Assembly (NCBI GenBank): GCA_013298595.1
Contig: JAAFIG010000004.1
Span: forward strand, 108,860-172,859
DNA: 64,000 nt
DNA from: Deinococcales bacterium
GTDB taxonomy: Bacteria; Deinococcota; Deinococci; Deinococcales; JAAFIG01
Direction: 5' to 3'
Shown: positions 54,585 through 63,713 of the stretch, piece after piece
Layout: each line of letters begins with the position of its first letter
Position numbering within the stretch: the first letter of the stretch is position 1
Notes under the pieces: model-generated
Told to the model about the DNA's origin: nothing
Databases searched by the model: none
The model's input: only the letters and a program-made list of their open reading frames with translations
Position numbers and translations under genes: made by a program

Positions 54585-55036
54585 TATTCAAAGTGAATGT
54601 CAAGGATAGCAACTTCGCGTCCTTTAACACTGACTTTTTTACCCACTGTTTTATCCATTAAAGCCATACCCATATCGCTTTGGTCACTGATTTTTCCTTT
54701 TGCAGGGTCAACTTCGTGGGTTGAAACAATGGTAAAAACACGTTCAGCACCGTTCATACTAATTTTTACCGTGGCACCTAAACCAACTTTTTTCTGGCTC
54801 GAGTCGTCTACAATTTCGGCTTTGGCAAGAATACCTTCAAGTTGGAAAATACGGGTTTCTAAGGCACCCATTCTTTGTCTGGCATCATCGTAACCACTAT
54901 TTTCGGAGATATCACCTTCTGACATCACATCGGACATAAACGCACTAATTTCATCGCGTCCAGCAGTACTTAAATGCTCGAGTTCGGCTTTGAGTTTGTC
55001 ATAGCCTTTTTGTGTTAAACGAACTTTATCACTCAT
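54584..55036 (-). CDS. greA: Transcription elongation factor GreA
   Basis: It stimulates RNA polymerase to cleave backtracked transcripts. The 150-residue product has an N-terminal coiled coil with the acidic tip EGDISENSGYDDAR near residue 40, keeping the Asp and Glu of true Gre factors; the Thermus inhibitor Gfh1 has four Asp there instead. The C-terminal FKBP-like domain is intact. AAAGGA precedes the ATG. Confidence 0.94.
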   Translation of the reverse strand: MSDKVRLTQKGYDKLKAELEHLSTAGRDEISAFMSDVMSEGDISENSGYDDARQRMGALETRIFQLEGILAKAEIVDDSSQKKVGLGATVKISMNGAERVFTIVSTHEVDPAKGKISDQSDMGMALMDKTVGKKVSVKGREVAILDIHFE

Positions 55037-55113
55037 GATTCTTTTTCCTTTGACGAACTAGCAGCAAGAGTATACCTTATTGCCCTCGAACTGCTTTTGT
55101 GGCACAACGGTTA

Positions 55114-56082
55114 TTAAACTTCAAATTTCACAAAGCCTTTGCCTTCAAGGTGAACACTTTCGATGATTCGTTCATCGTGCGGGGTGTTCTCGAGGGCGCT
55201 GGCTATGATATCCACATATTTTGAGAGTGGGGTGTTAATCACTTTTTTAGCGAGGGTTTCTTCGGTTTGGAAAATCCCTGCGCTGTTGGTCATACGCACC
55301 CGAATTTCGATTGGTTTATCTTGTCCTCGAGAAATTGTGACTTGTTCGATACTCAGTGCCGAAACACTATGAATATCTATTTTACCTAGGGCAAAGGCTT
55401 TGCGTCCACGCCCCTTGGTAATGTCTGTACCATCAGCCACAGCAGTTACGCCACCTTCAAGGGTCAGTGGTGCTGGGTTGAGATCGTGACAATTAATGCT
55501 GTGCAAAATAAAAGCTCTGAGTTTTGTGCGATGCGCTACATCGGGGTAAACAACCCCAAGGATACGTTCGAGAATTGGTAAGGATAATGCTACACCGTGG
55601 GCTTCATGAGCAGCTCGGTGCACTTGATTACCAATATCGTGCAACATTGTGCCAAGCAACACCACCAAGTAGGTATCGTCGGTATCGCCACTGCCAGACT
55701 CGAGCACATCACCACGAATACCTTGTTCAAGTAATAACTCGAGTAAGGCAAGGCTGGCAGCTCCTGTGACATAAGCATGAACCCGACCATGATCGTTATA
55801 CCCAAGTTTTCTGACTGTGATGTAATTTGCCATATCCCAATTGGCAATGGCTTCTTGGTCAGCAATCAGTAATTCATAGGCTTTTAAGGTTTTAGGGTAC
55901 GGCTCGAGGTCACGGCGAATAGCTTGGTCAGCTTCGGCAATCAAGTTGTTACGGGCGGTGGGAAATTCAACATCCGAACTGCCTGGAGTAACATATTCAG
56001 GTTCGATAGGTTTTGTACCTGCTCGTTGCAAGTTTGCATCGCGTCCGACATGCACATTAAGTTTTAAGCGTTCTCGATTCAT
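55114..56082 (-). CDS. HD-domain phosphohydrolase
   Basis: The 322-residue protein has HD signatures GYNDHGRVHAY near residue 97 and TMLHDIGNQVH near 148, then HSINCHDL. It probably cleaves a nucleotide phosphate. Its ATG is preceded by a hairpin ending in a U run and has no clear SD. It follows the LC7 operon on the same strand and may belong with it. Confidence 0.85.
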   Translation of the reverse strand: MNRERLKLNVHVGRDANLQRAGTKPIEPEYVTPGSSDVEFPTARNNLIAEADQAIRRDLEPYPKTLKAYELLIADQEAIANWDMANYITVRKLGYNDHGRVHAYVTGAASLALLELLLEQGIRGDVLESGSGDTDDTYLVVLLGTMLHDIGNQVHRAAHEAHGVALSLPILERILGVVYPDVAHRTKLRAFILHSINCHDLNPAPLTLEGGVTAVADGTDITKGRGRKAFALGKIDIHSVSALSIEQVTISRGQDKPIEIRVRMTNSAGIFQTEETLAKKVINTPLSKYVDIIASALENTPHDERIIESVHLEGKGFVKFEV

Positions 56083-56089
56083 AAAAACT

Positions 56090-56134
56090 AAGGGTAAAGA
56101 TTAAGGGGTACAACCCCTTTTCACTTTTACCCTT
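56090..56134 (-). terminator. Terminator-like hairpin before the HD gene
   Basis: AAGGGTAAAG (56090-56099) pairs with CTTTTACCCTT (56124-56134), enclosing AAGGGGT/ACCCCTT. On the minus strand a GTTTTT run follows just before the HD ATG, so this may terminate the LC7 operon or attenuate the HD gene. Confidence 0.65.
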
Positions 56135-56142
56135 TCAACCTC

Positions 56143-59100
56143 CTAAGCAGCTTGCGACCAATTGCGTAGCACTTCAAAATCCCGTTGGGCATTGGCAAAA
56201 ATTCGGCTCATAACAGCAACATCATCTATTTTGACTGTAATAAAATGCTTGGTTTCGTTTTCACCTGCCAAAAACACCATCAGCAAGGTGCCACTGCTTT
56301 GTTCGACAGTACAAATACGTGCTGGACGACGCTCGAGTTCTTTGGCAAGTTCGCGTTGGTAACGATCCATCTCGATGAGCAAAGTGGCAATCTTGGCGGG
56401 TTCGTGGATGCTACCTGCTTGTAAATCACCATTTGCCGAAATTAAAGCCGCTTGGGCAACGCCACGTTCTTTGAGTACATCAGCAATCCAGATAGCAGCA
56501 ACACTATTTTGCACACCACTTGAGGAAACTGTTTGTACCACTGGTGCACTGAGTTCTTCGATTTCTTCGGCTGGTGATGTTTTAGCTTCAACAACGGCTT
56601 GTTGTAAACCACTAGTATCACCACCAAAAATGCCAAGTAAATCATCTATCTGCCCCATATCACGCAGAGCCGCCGCAACTGCTGTGGCAGCTTCAGCTTC
56701 TTGACGGGCAACAACCAATAAACGCTCAGCATCTTCGAGGGTACGCTCGAGTTTTAAGCGTGTTTCAGGAGATAATCTGGTACCAGGCTCGGTTGCCAAC
56801 ACGGTGCTTAAACGCAACAGTTGACGAATTGTTTCACCACCCATTTGACGATATTGATTGACTTCGCGCATCACTGTTTCGGCACGGGTTCGCCACGCAC
56901 CAGCGGCGGCTTCTTCGGCAATTCGTAAACCCTCAAGTGCATCCCAAAGCGGGGCGAGATTGGTTAGCATACCTGCTTCGTGACGACCTCGAGCTTCGGC
57001 GATCTGAGTTTGTAACATCACACTTTGTTGGCTGCCACTAAATTCTTTAATAGCACTTTCTAAGTCTGATAATTCGCGGCGCTGAGCAGCTAATCTCGAT
57101 TCGCGGTGAGCGCGTAAATCGGCTTCAAAATTGGCTAAATCTGGGAAGTTACCTGTTTCTAAACCATCTTTGGCTTGGGATAAATTGAGTGAAACTTCAA
57201 ATGCACCCAGTTCTACAGCCCGTTTTTCAAAATCAGCAATCCGTTGTAGGTAAATTTCTTTGGCACGTTTACCCAAGTTTTCCAAATTGACTTTGAACGA
57301 TTCAATACTCGAGGTAATCGGATTACCATTTTCGATTTGTTTAGCTGATAAACCTAATTGAGCTTCTAGGGCAGCATGATCTGTAGCCAATTCTGGCAAG
57401 TCTGGTAAAGCCGCTAACGAGAAACGCATGGCACGTAACATGCCAGCTTCTCGAGCCACCAGAGCACGGCGTTCGGACTCTAAGCGCTCAGTTTCGCGTT
57501 GTTCAGCAGCAATTCTTTCAGCTTCCAGACGTTCACGTTCACGTTGCTCGGCAGCTAAGCGTTCACGCTCAGCCCTTTCTCGCTCAAGACGTTCGGCTTC
57601 AGCGCGTTCCATTGCCTGCATCCGTTCGCTTTCGATGCGTTTTTGCTCGAGACGTTCAGCTTCTAAACGGGCTTCTTCTGCTTTACGACGTTGTTCCTCG
57701 AGCAAACGAGTGGCTTCTGCTTGACGTTCAGCAGCGGCTCGTTGTTCGGCTTGCCATATTTCAAGAGCGTCTTGTAAACGCGTCATTTCTTCGGATAAAC
57801 CCTTTGCAAGGTCTTCACGTGGTTGACGCAACTGATTTGCCATTTCTAATTCGGTTAGTAATCTCGAGAAACTGGTGGTATTGGCAGCCCCTAATGGTTC
57901 AAAAGTGGCTAATGCACCACGCAATTCGTCTAGCATAGCAGCTTGTCTTGCCAACGCTCGTTCCAAACGAGCGGCTTCTTCAGCACGAACCTGACGCACT
58001 TCCTCGAGTTGACGCTCAAATGTCCGCAGTAAATCCTCGAGTTTTTTCAATTCATCAGTAGCAAGGCTTTTGCCTGCCAACATACCACTGGCAACCGAGG
58101 CTGTTACACTGGCTTCGTTGGTGTCTAAGCCTTCAGCAGCAAATGGTGCAAAAACTTGTTGTAACTCAGCAACTCGAGCTGTTTGTTGAGTTAAAGCAGC
58201 TTGCATCCCTGATTCTAACTCGGGGCGCAACGCTTTAATTGCTTCGGTTTGCACTTCTCTGGCAGTATTAGCATGTTGCAAATCCAACAATTTTTGTTGC
58301 AACACAGGATTTAACTCGAGAATCTGAGCAAAATCCAGTGCCAAACCTTCTATCATACGGGTGTCTTCGGATAATTCGATATCTTTGACCCGTTCTGATT
58401 GTTCTGGGCTAAGTTCAAGCTCAGGGAAGTCGAGATCAATATTGATACTGTCTTCTAAACCATCAATTTCAACTAAGCCATCAAAAGCATCGGCTTTGGG
58501 TTCGTTAATCACGGTGTCATCAATAACAATCGCATCATCTAATTCGATGGCTGGTAAATTAATCTGTGATGGACTGGTTGGCACAATGGTTGGGGCTTTA
58601 ATCGCAGGGACAGAAGGTGGTACTTGCACCACCGAAGATTCAATCAGTTTACGTAACTCTGTTACTAATTTACGTGCCCGTTCCATTTCAGCAGGGGCTA
58701 AAGTCTGAGCCGCTTGGGCTTCGGTAATCTGAGCCACCAATGCTTCTAAGCGCTTAACTCGAGGTCCACCAACCGATTTAACTTTTTCAAAACCACCTTG
58801 TAATTCGGCGATTTCCTGCGCTTGACGCACCAATAAATCCTGTAATTTCCGCTCGAGTGCCACCAATTGCGATTGAGCATCGCGCAGCAAATCTGGCACA
58901 CCACGCCCAGCTTGTTGTTGCTCACGGATAACATTGATTTGGCTACGAAATTTACTAACCTCAGCCCATTCAAAATACAGATTAAAGCGTTTTAAGCCTT
59001 CCTCGAGCACCACCAAGGATTCGCCTTGACGATCCGAAACAGTATCTTTAGGGCTTTGACCAGCACTGGCTGCTGCACCCGCGCCACCTTGCTCGAGTCG

Positions 59101-59331
59101 TGCCAATTCATCAAGCACTTTTTGCACCAACGCCTTAGCATTGGCTGGTGGCAATGCCACTTGTAACTGCTTATAGACACTGGATTTTAAGACTTTTTCC
59201 ACATCTCGAGCTGAAGCGTCATTGGCAGATTTACCAATGCGTTGTAAACCTTCCTCGAGGCTGTTACGGGCTGCCTTTAAGTTGATATCGGCATCAAAGA
59301 ATTTGGTAATTGCACTATATAAAGGTGTCAT
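56143..59331 (-). CDS. Large coiled-coil protein with C-terminal roadblock/LC7-like domain
   Basis: The 1062-residue protein starts with an about 80-residue helical domain (VEKVLKSSVYKQLQVALPPANAKALVQKVLDELARLEQ) that matches the N-terminus of the first gene of this operon. A long acidic and then Glu/Arg-rich coiled coil follows (AERLERERAERERLAAEQRERERLEAERI near 590-640). The last about 100 residues look like a roadblock/LC7 domain (AALISANGDLQAGSIHEPAKIATLLIEMDRYQ...). The ATG overlaps the upstream stop as TAATG. LC7 proteins usually bind small GTPases. No homologue was recognised. Confidence 0.7.
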   Translation of the reverse strand: MTPLYSAITKFFDADINLKAARNSLEEGLQRIGKSANDASARDVEKVLKSSVYKQLQVALPPANAKALVQKVLDELARLEQGGAGAAASAGQSPKDTVSDRQGESLVVLEEGLKRFNLYFEWAEVSKFRSQINVIREQQQAGRGVPDLLRDAQSQLVALERKLQDLLVRQAQEIAELQGGFEKVKSVGGPRVKRLEALVAQITEAQAAQTLAPAEMERARKLVTELRKLIESSVVQVPPSVPAIKAPTIVPTSPSQINLPAIELDDAIVIDDTVINEPKADAFDGLVEIDGLEDSINIDLDFPELELSPEQSERVKDIELSEDTRMIEGLALDFAQILELNPVLQQKLLDLQHANTAREVQTEAIKALRPELESGMQAALTQQTARVAELQQVFAPFAAEGLDTNEASVTASVASGMLAGKSLATDELKKLEDLLRTFERQLEEVRQVRAEEAARLERALARQAAMLDELRGALATFEPLGAANTTSFSRLLTELEMANQLRQPREDLAKGLSEEMTRLQDALEIWQAEQRAAAERQAEATRLLEEQRRKAEEARLEAERLEQKRIESERMQAMERAEAERLERERAERERLAAEQRERERLEAERIAAEQRETERLESERRALVAREAGMLRAMRFSLAALPDLPELATDHAALEAQLGLSAKQIENGNPITSSIESFKVNLENLGKRAKEIYLQRIADFEKRAVELGAFEVSLNLSQAKDGLETGNFPDLANFEADLRAHRESRLAAQRRELSDLESAIKEFSGSQQSVMLQTQIAEARGRHEAGMLTNLAPLWDALEGLRIAEEAAAGAWRTRAETVMREVNQYRQMGGETIRQLLRLSTVLATEPGTRLSPETRLKLERTLEDAERLLVVARQEAEAATAVAAALRDMGQIDDLLGIFGGDTSGLQQAVVEAKTSPAEEIEELSAPVVQTVSSSGVQNSVAAIWIADVLKERGVAQAALISANGDLQAGSIHEPAKIATLLIEMDRYQRELAKELERRPARICTVEQSSGTLLMVFLAGENETKHFITVKIDDVAVMSRIFANAQRDFEVLRNWSQAA

Positions 59332-61187
59332 TAAAATTCCTCATCCCATTCGACAATGGTTCGACCCGCACTGGAATTGGGGTTGGTTGGGTTGGTTGGA
59401 TTACGGATTTGTTGTGAGGATGTACTTTTGACCGATGCAGGCTCATTGGTTAGCGGTGTACGGGTACGAATTAAGCCAAATTGGGCTGCAATGCCGCGAA
59501 AACCAATAGTAGCAAAAATAACGGTCACAATCAGCATCAGTGCCCAGATCATTTGCGCTAACGGATTTTGCAGCACCGAAAGCGAGGTTAAGCCATTAAA
59601 AAAATTCTTGACTGGTACAATTTCGGTGCTTTGGGCAATCAAAGAACCTACCCAAGAGATACCCTCGAGTAGTGGCGGAATAAACAACAGCAACATAGCA
59701 ATACCGATATAATTCCAGTAAGGATTACGTCCACCGAAAGCTAAACGCAGTAAGTAAATCGGGTAAATGAAAGCAAGTGCCACCAATAAGAAAATAATGC
59801 CGCGCAAACCAAAACTGCCAAGCGCTCCACCACCCATCCACCACGATTGGGCTGTTGAAACAACACCCTGCATTGCTGACATTGGTTGTTGGCGTGACCA
59901 TTGACGCACCACATCCACTTCGCTCAGCAGTGTTGAAATATCCACTGGGCGTACACCCGAAGCGGCTTCGGTGGCTGCGAATAAATTACTGGCTCGAGCT
60001 GCCAATCCAGGATCAGCTTCTTTGACAATTGGACTGACACCTTGGTTAAATAAATTCTTAGCGCTGCTAATGGACTCACGTCCAGAATCAATCCGAGCAT
60101 TTTGCACATCTATTAAAGCACTCGCCAGTTGTAATGAAATTGCATCCAGTAATTTTGAAAAACTCGAGTACCCCTGTTCAGCTAAATCTCGGGCAAAACG
60201 TTCTGCTTTAGCTGGGTTAATACCTGCACTGACAAGTTCGCGGGTGATGGTAGCTGTTGGAACAGCTACTGGTTTTACCACTGGTTTAGACATCACTGGC
60301 GTAGTTGGTTTAGCCATTGCCAAAGTACTTGGTTTGGCAGTTTGTGGTTTGCTTGGGGCTGGTTTTGTACTTGGTTTGACACTTGGTTTGGGTTTAGCAG
60401 CAGGTTTAGGTTTAGCCACACTGCTTTTTAAGAGTGCTCGAGCCTTGGCACCAAAACTGGTTACTTGTTGCAATAAACCCTTGACACCAACACGAAAACC
60501 ACCTGTATCACCATTTGCCAATAAGCCCAAAACTTCTGAGTACCGCTCAACCGATAATGCCCCAACTCGAGGTGAATCTTGGACAATTAAAAAAGCACTA
60601 GCAGCCCGAACCGTACTCGAGAACGAAGCAATTTGATTGTTCGCATTGCGTTGTGCATTTTGCAAACTGCGCTGCATTAAATTAGCAATACCCGTCTCGA
60701 GCAAAGCCCGCACACGATTATCTTGGCGTTTTTGCACACTGGCTTTGAGATCCAATTGCTGAGCTGTTGGTAATTCAAAAGCTCGAGCTAAAACACCAGC
60801 GTACTTTATTGCGCTTGGTTGTTTTGCTGACATTGCAAAAAACAATTCTTCGTACAAAGCACGTTCAATAATTCGCTCAATCTGCGAGCTTTGCGCTTCT
60901 AAATCAGTCAAACTACCCCGAGAAATTGCGGTTCGTGCATTATCAAAAGCTTTTGCACCAGCCGGAATCAGTTTTTGTGCCCGAATCTCAGAAGAAATTC
61001 GGCGATACCGATCTCGAGCTTCTTCTAAACGGGTCACTGAGGCTCGAGGATTAACCCCCAAAGCCGAAGCTGATTGTTTTAAAGAAGTTGTGATTGCCTG
61101 ATATCCTTCGAGTAAACCCGCTGCTTGCACTGTCTGTAAAGCGCAGAGTGCAATAACCATCAAGCAAATACGATTCCAATATCTCAT
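59331..61187 (-). CDS. Exported membrane protein of the LC7 operon
   Basis: The 618-residue protein has a signal peptide (MRYWNRICLMVIALCALQTVQAA), a helical domain (to about 240), a Lys/Pro/Thr-rich linker (KPKPAAKPKPSVKPSTKPAPSKP, about 255-310), a helical segment and three C-terminal membrane helices (GIIFLLVALAFIYPIYLL, YIGIAMLLLFIPPLL, MIWALMLIVTVIFATIGF). A short acidic cytosolic tail ends VEWDEEF. It overlaps both neighbours by a few bases. It may anchor the two LC7 proteins. Confidence 0.7.
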   Translation of the reverse strand: MRYWNRICLMVIALCALQTVQAAGLLEGYQAITTSLKQSASALGVNPRASVTRLEEARDRYRRISSEIRAQKLIPAGAKAFDNARTAISRGSLTDLEAQSSQIERIIERALYEELFFAMSAKQPSAIKYAGVLARAFELPTAQQLDLKASVQKRQDNRVRALLETGIANLMQRSLQNAQRNANNQIASFSSTVRAASAFLIVQDSPRVGALSVERYSEVLGLLANGDTGGFRVGVKGLLQQVTSFGAKARALLKSSVAKPKPAAKPKPSVKPSTKPAPSKPQTAKPSTLAMAKPTTPVMSKPVVKPVAVPTATITRELVSAGINPAKAERFARDLAEQGYSSFSKLLDAISLQLASALIDVQNARIDSGRESISSAKNLFNQGVSPIVKEADPGLAARASNLFAATEAASGVRPVDISTLLSEVDVVRQWSRQQPMSAMQGVVSTAQSWWMGGGALGSFGLRGIIFLLVALAFIYPIYLLRLAFGGRNPYWNYIGIAMLLLFIPPLLEGISWVGSLIAQSTEIVPVKNFFNGLTSLSVLQNPLAQMIWALMLIVTVIFATIGFRGIAAQFGLIRTRTPLTNEPASVKSTSSQQIRNPTNPTNPNSSAGRTIVEWDEEF

Positions 61188-62293
61188 GCCGTCTCCTTCA
61201 AGGATTCCAATTCAGTAAAAACCCGTCCGACATTGACTGCTTTATCGGCAAGCACTGTGAGTATCTTATCCTCTAATGGCGCAATAAATGCGCTTACACT
61301 TTCTAAATGGGTGTAAAACACACGAAAAGAGTGCCGTTTAATCAGTAAGAGCGTAGTGGCTGCTACTACCCCAGCTAAGTGATTAGCACTACCACTCGAT
61401 AAACGCGAAGCAATCACATCACCAGCCCGTCCAGAAAGCAAGACACCTGTCACACCCTCTTCGGACGCAAACCGAGTTAACAATTGCTCTTGGGCTTCTG
61501 GTGTATCGAGTTTCACTTTTAAGACTGCGATTTTAGGTTTTTTTGGCACAACAGTTTCGGGTAATGGCAACGAAAACTCGAGCGGCGCAACAGGATCAAA
61601 TTCAATTGATGTCACTTCTGCTTCTGAAACTGATTCAAAAATTGGTGGTGGTAATTCATCAATAATGGTTAAATTCAAATCCTGATCTATACGCGCCACT
61701 GCGACCGCACCAGGACGACCCAAAGTTGGTCCTTGAGGATCGGTTTGTGTGTGTTCCAATTGAAATTGCAAAGGCTCAAATTCACCACTCTCGAGTAATA
61801 AATCACCTTTGAAACGCGGTTGTAAAGAAAATTCTGGTGCTGCATCAGATGATTGCTCGAGTTGCAATAAATCTAATTCTGCCCATAAATCGTTTAAAAC
61901 CCGTACAGGATCGGCTGAGTGTGGTAATTGTGCAATATTGCCAGCTAAACGAACGGCTCGAGGTGATAATTGATCGCCGATTTTGGCAAATTCATCACGC
62001 AACGCTAACCAACCTTCTTGCACTTCGGGTGGCAAGCTGCGATTAGCAGCAAATTCCTGCTCGAGCTGCCCTAGAATCTGGCGGATTTCGCCTTTGGCTT
62101 GTGCTACAGGAATAATTTGTTGCAAGCGAACAAAAACCACACTTTTCAGCAAAGATTGCATTTGCTCAGCTGTCACTTGCTCGGGTGTCATTCGCCCACC
62201 ACGTAAAGCTTCACGCACAATGTTCTCGGCAGCCCGCCGTGAAACAATACGCGACAATGCGTCACAGACGACATCATAGACCGCGTTAGGCAT
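61184..62293 (-). CDS. Roadblock/LC7-like protein, first gene of the operon
   Basis: The 369-residue product begins MPNAVYDVVCDALSRIVSR with a helical N-terminal domain (MQSLLKSVVFVRLQQIIPVAQAKGEIRQILGQLEQ) shared with the last gene. A middle Pro/Glu-rich part and a C-terminal LC7-like domain (GVTGVLLSGRAGDVIASRLSSGSANHLAGVVAATTLLL) follow. The ATG at 62293 has GGAG upstream, so a frame start at 62305 is not used. The stop overlaps the next gene. Confidence 0.68.
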   Translation of the reverse strand: MPNAVYDVVCDALSRIVSRRAAENIVREALRGGRMTPEQVTAEQMQSLLKSVVFVRLQQIIPVAQAKGEIRQILGQLEQEFAANRSLPPEVQEGWLALRDEFAKIGDQLSPRAVRLAGNIAQLPHSADPVRVLNDLWAELDLLQLEQSSDAAPEFSLQPRFKGDLLLESGEFEPLQFQLEHTQTDPQGPTLGRPGAVAVARIDQDLNLTIIDELPPPIFESVSEAEVTSIEFDPVAPLEFSLPLPETVVPKKPKIAVLKVKLDTPEAQEQLLTRFASEEGVTGVLLSGRAGDVIASRLSSGSANHLAGVVAATTLLLIKRHSFRVFYTHLESVSAFIAPLEDKILTVLADKAVNVGRVFTELESLKETA

Positions 62294-62326
62294 TTTGAAC
62301 TCCAAAATTAGACATCACTGCCTATC

Positions 62327-62332
62327 AGTATA
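62327..62332 (-). promoter_or_regulatory. Possible -10 box of the LC7 operon
   Basis: On the minus strand TATACT (plus 62327-62332) lies 33 bases before the first gene. No good -35 is seen at 17 bases. Confidence 0.4.
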
Positions 62333-62571
62333 CGCAATTCATACGACTTATTGCTCGAGAAATGCACATCTGCCTTAGCAAACAATGGCAAAGTATTCGT
62401 AACAACCTGCCCAACTCGGTATAAATCCTGTCAGGGACATCCAAAAAAACCATAACTCGGGGTAACAATAAAACCTTTGCAAAAAGCGTATTTGTACTGT
62501 CAAGGACATCTTCTCGAGCAATGTAACGCATAAATGTTTGTAAGACTCGAAAAGAATCCAGCCTAACCTGA
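62333..62571. other. Intergenic region between LC7 operon and TerC gene
   Basis: No gene is seen. CTGTCARGGACATC occurs twice (62428-62441 and 62497-62510), 69 bases apart, a possible operator pair. On the minus strand each contains a -35-like TGACAG. Confidence 0.4.
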
Positions 62572-62577
62572 TACATT
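62572..62577 (+). promoter_or_regulatory. Extended -10 promoter of the riboswitch-TerC gene
   Basis: TACATT with an upstream TG (TGATACATT) would start transcription near 62584, exactly at the 5' end of the riboswitch structure. Confidence 0.55.
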
Positions 62578-62582
62578 AACCA

Positions 62583-62693
62583 TGTTCGAGGGAGTAGCCA
62601 CCGCATAAGCGGTTGTACGCATCTCCAATCCAAGCAGAATATGCTTAGGTGCGTACCTTCACGGCAAGACTCGAGGCGCAAACGCTTCGGAGA
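62583..62693 (+). ncRNA. yybP-ykoY manganese riboswitch
   Basis: The conserved boxes are GGAGTAGC (62591-62598) and GGCAAGA (62663-62669). P1 is TTCGAG (62585-62590) with CTCGAG (62670-62675). Between them lie hairpin ACCGC/GCGGT, helix GTACGC/GCGTAC (62615-62620 / 62651-62656) and hairpin AAGC/GCTT. The family controls Mn(II) exporters including TerC-type genes. A competing hairpin CGAGGCG/CGCTTCG uses the 3' strand of P1 and is a likely expression platform. Confidence 0.88.
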
Positions 62694-62711
62694 TTGCTTT
62701 TGGAGGACATA

Positions 62712-63698
62712 ATGGATTGGTTAACGACTTTATTTTTAGGTAAAGCCCTGTGGATTTGGCTGGTTTTTCTTGCCATCGTATTTATTTTACTGATACTTGA
62801 TTTAGGTGTACTGCATAAGAAAAATAAGGAGATTAGTACAACCCAATCACTCTGGATCAGCGCTTTGTATATTGCCATTGCTTTAATTTATGGTGCTTGG
62901 ATTTGGTGGCAACTTGGTCAAACAGCAGCAATTCAGTATTACACTGGGTTCTTTATTGAAAAAACCTTAGCGCTCGATAATATTTTTGTTATTTCCCTGA
63001 TTTTTGCTTACTTCGCTATTCCGCCCCAATATCAGCACCGCGTTTTGTTCTGGGGAATCATTGGTGTGATCGTTTTACGTGGCATCATGATTGCGCTTGG
63101 TGCAACTCTGATACAGCAATTTGATTGGGTAATGTATATCTTTGCTGCTTTCTTGTTGGTGACTGGTATCAAAATGTTACTAGATGCTAACAAAGAACAC
63201 TCTACAGACCTAAGCCAAAACCCAATTCTGCGCTTCCTACGAAAACGAATGAAAATAACCAACGAAATCCATGGTGAAAAATTCTTTGTCCAACAACCCG
63301 ACCCGAAAACAGGCAAACTTGTTCGTTATGCAACACCACTTTTTCTTGCATTAGTACTGATCGAATTTGCCGACCTGATCTTTGCTGTTGATAGTGTTCC
63401 AGCCATTTTTGCAATCACCACCGACCCATTCATTGTGTACACCAGCAACATTTTCGCCATTCTTGGATTACGCGCCCTGTACTTTGCCCTTGCTGCCATG
63501 ATTCACCGCTTCAAATATCTCAAATACTCTCTCAGCATCATTCTGATATTTATTGGAGCAAAAGTCTTTTATAACCAAATCTTTGGCAAACTCGACCCAA
63601 TCATTTCACTCAGTATCACCCTCGGTATTCTCGGCGCAGGAATTGTTTACAGTTTACTCAAAACTCGGATAGATACACCAAAACCACTGGCACCATAA
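62712..63698 (+). CDS. TerC-family membrane protein, probable Mn(II) exporter
   Basis: The 328-residue protein has about nine helices and TerC markers: GFFIEKTLALDNIFVISLIF near residue 80 and VLIEFADLIFAVDSVPAIFAIT near 215, with acidic metal-site residues. GGAGG lies upstream of the ATG at 62712. It follows the manganese riboswitch, which points to manganese rather than tellurite. It has no CTCGAG. Confidence 0.93.
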   Translation: MDWLTTLFLGKALWIWLVFLAIVFILLILDLGVLHKKNKEISTTQSLWISALYIAIALIYGAWIWWQLGQTAAIQYYTGFFIEKTLALDNIFVISLIFAYFAIPPQYQHRVLFWGIIGVIVLRGIMIALGATLIQQFDWVMYIFAAFLLVTGIKMLLDANKEHSTDLSQNPILRFLRKRMKITNEIHGEKFFVQQPDPKTGKLVRYATPLFLALVLIEFADLIFAVDSVPAIFAITTDPFIVYTSNIFAILGLRALYFALAAMIHRFKYLKYSLSIILIFIGAKVFYNQIFGKLDPIISLSITLGILGAGIVYSLLKTRIDTPKPLAP

Positions 63699-63713
63699 CG
63701 AAAGGAAATTCTT

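Noticed and set aside
54584..55036. Gfh1 (Thermus Gre-factor antagonist)
   Set aside because: The coiled-coil tip has GDISEN, as in GreA, rather than the four-Asp tip of Gfh1.
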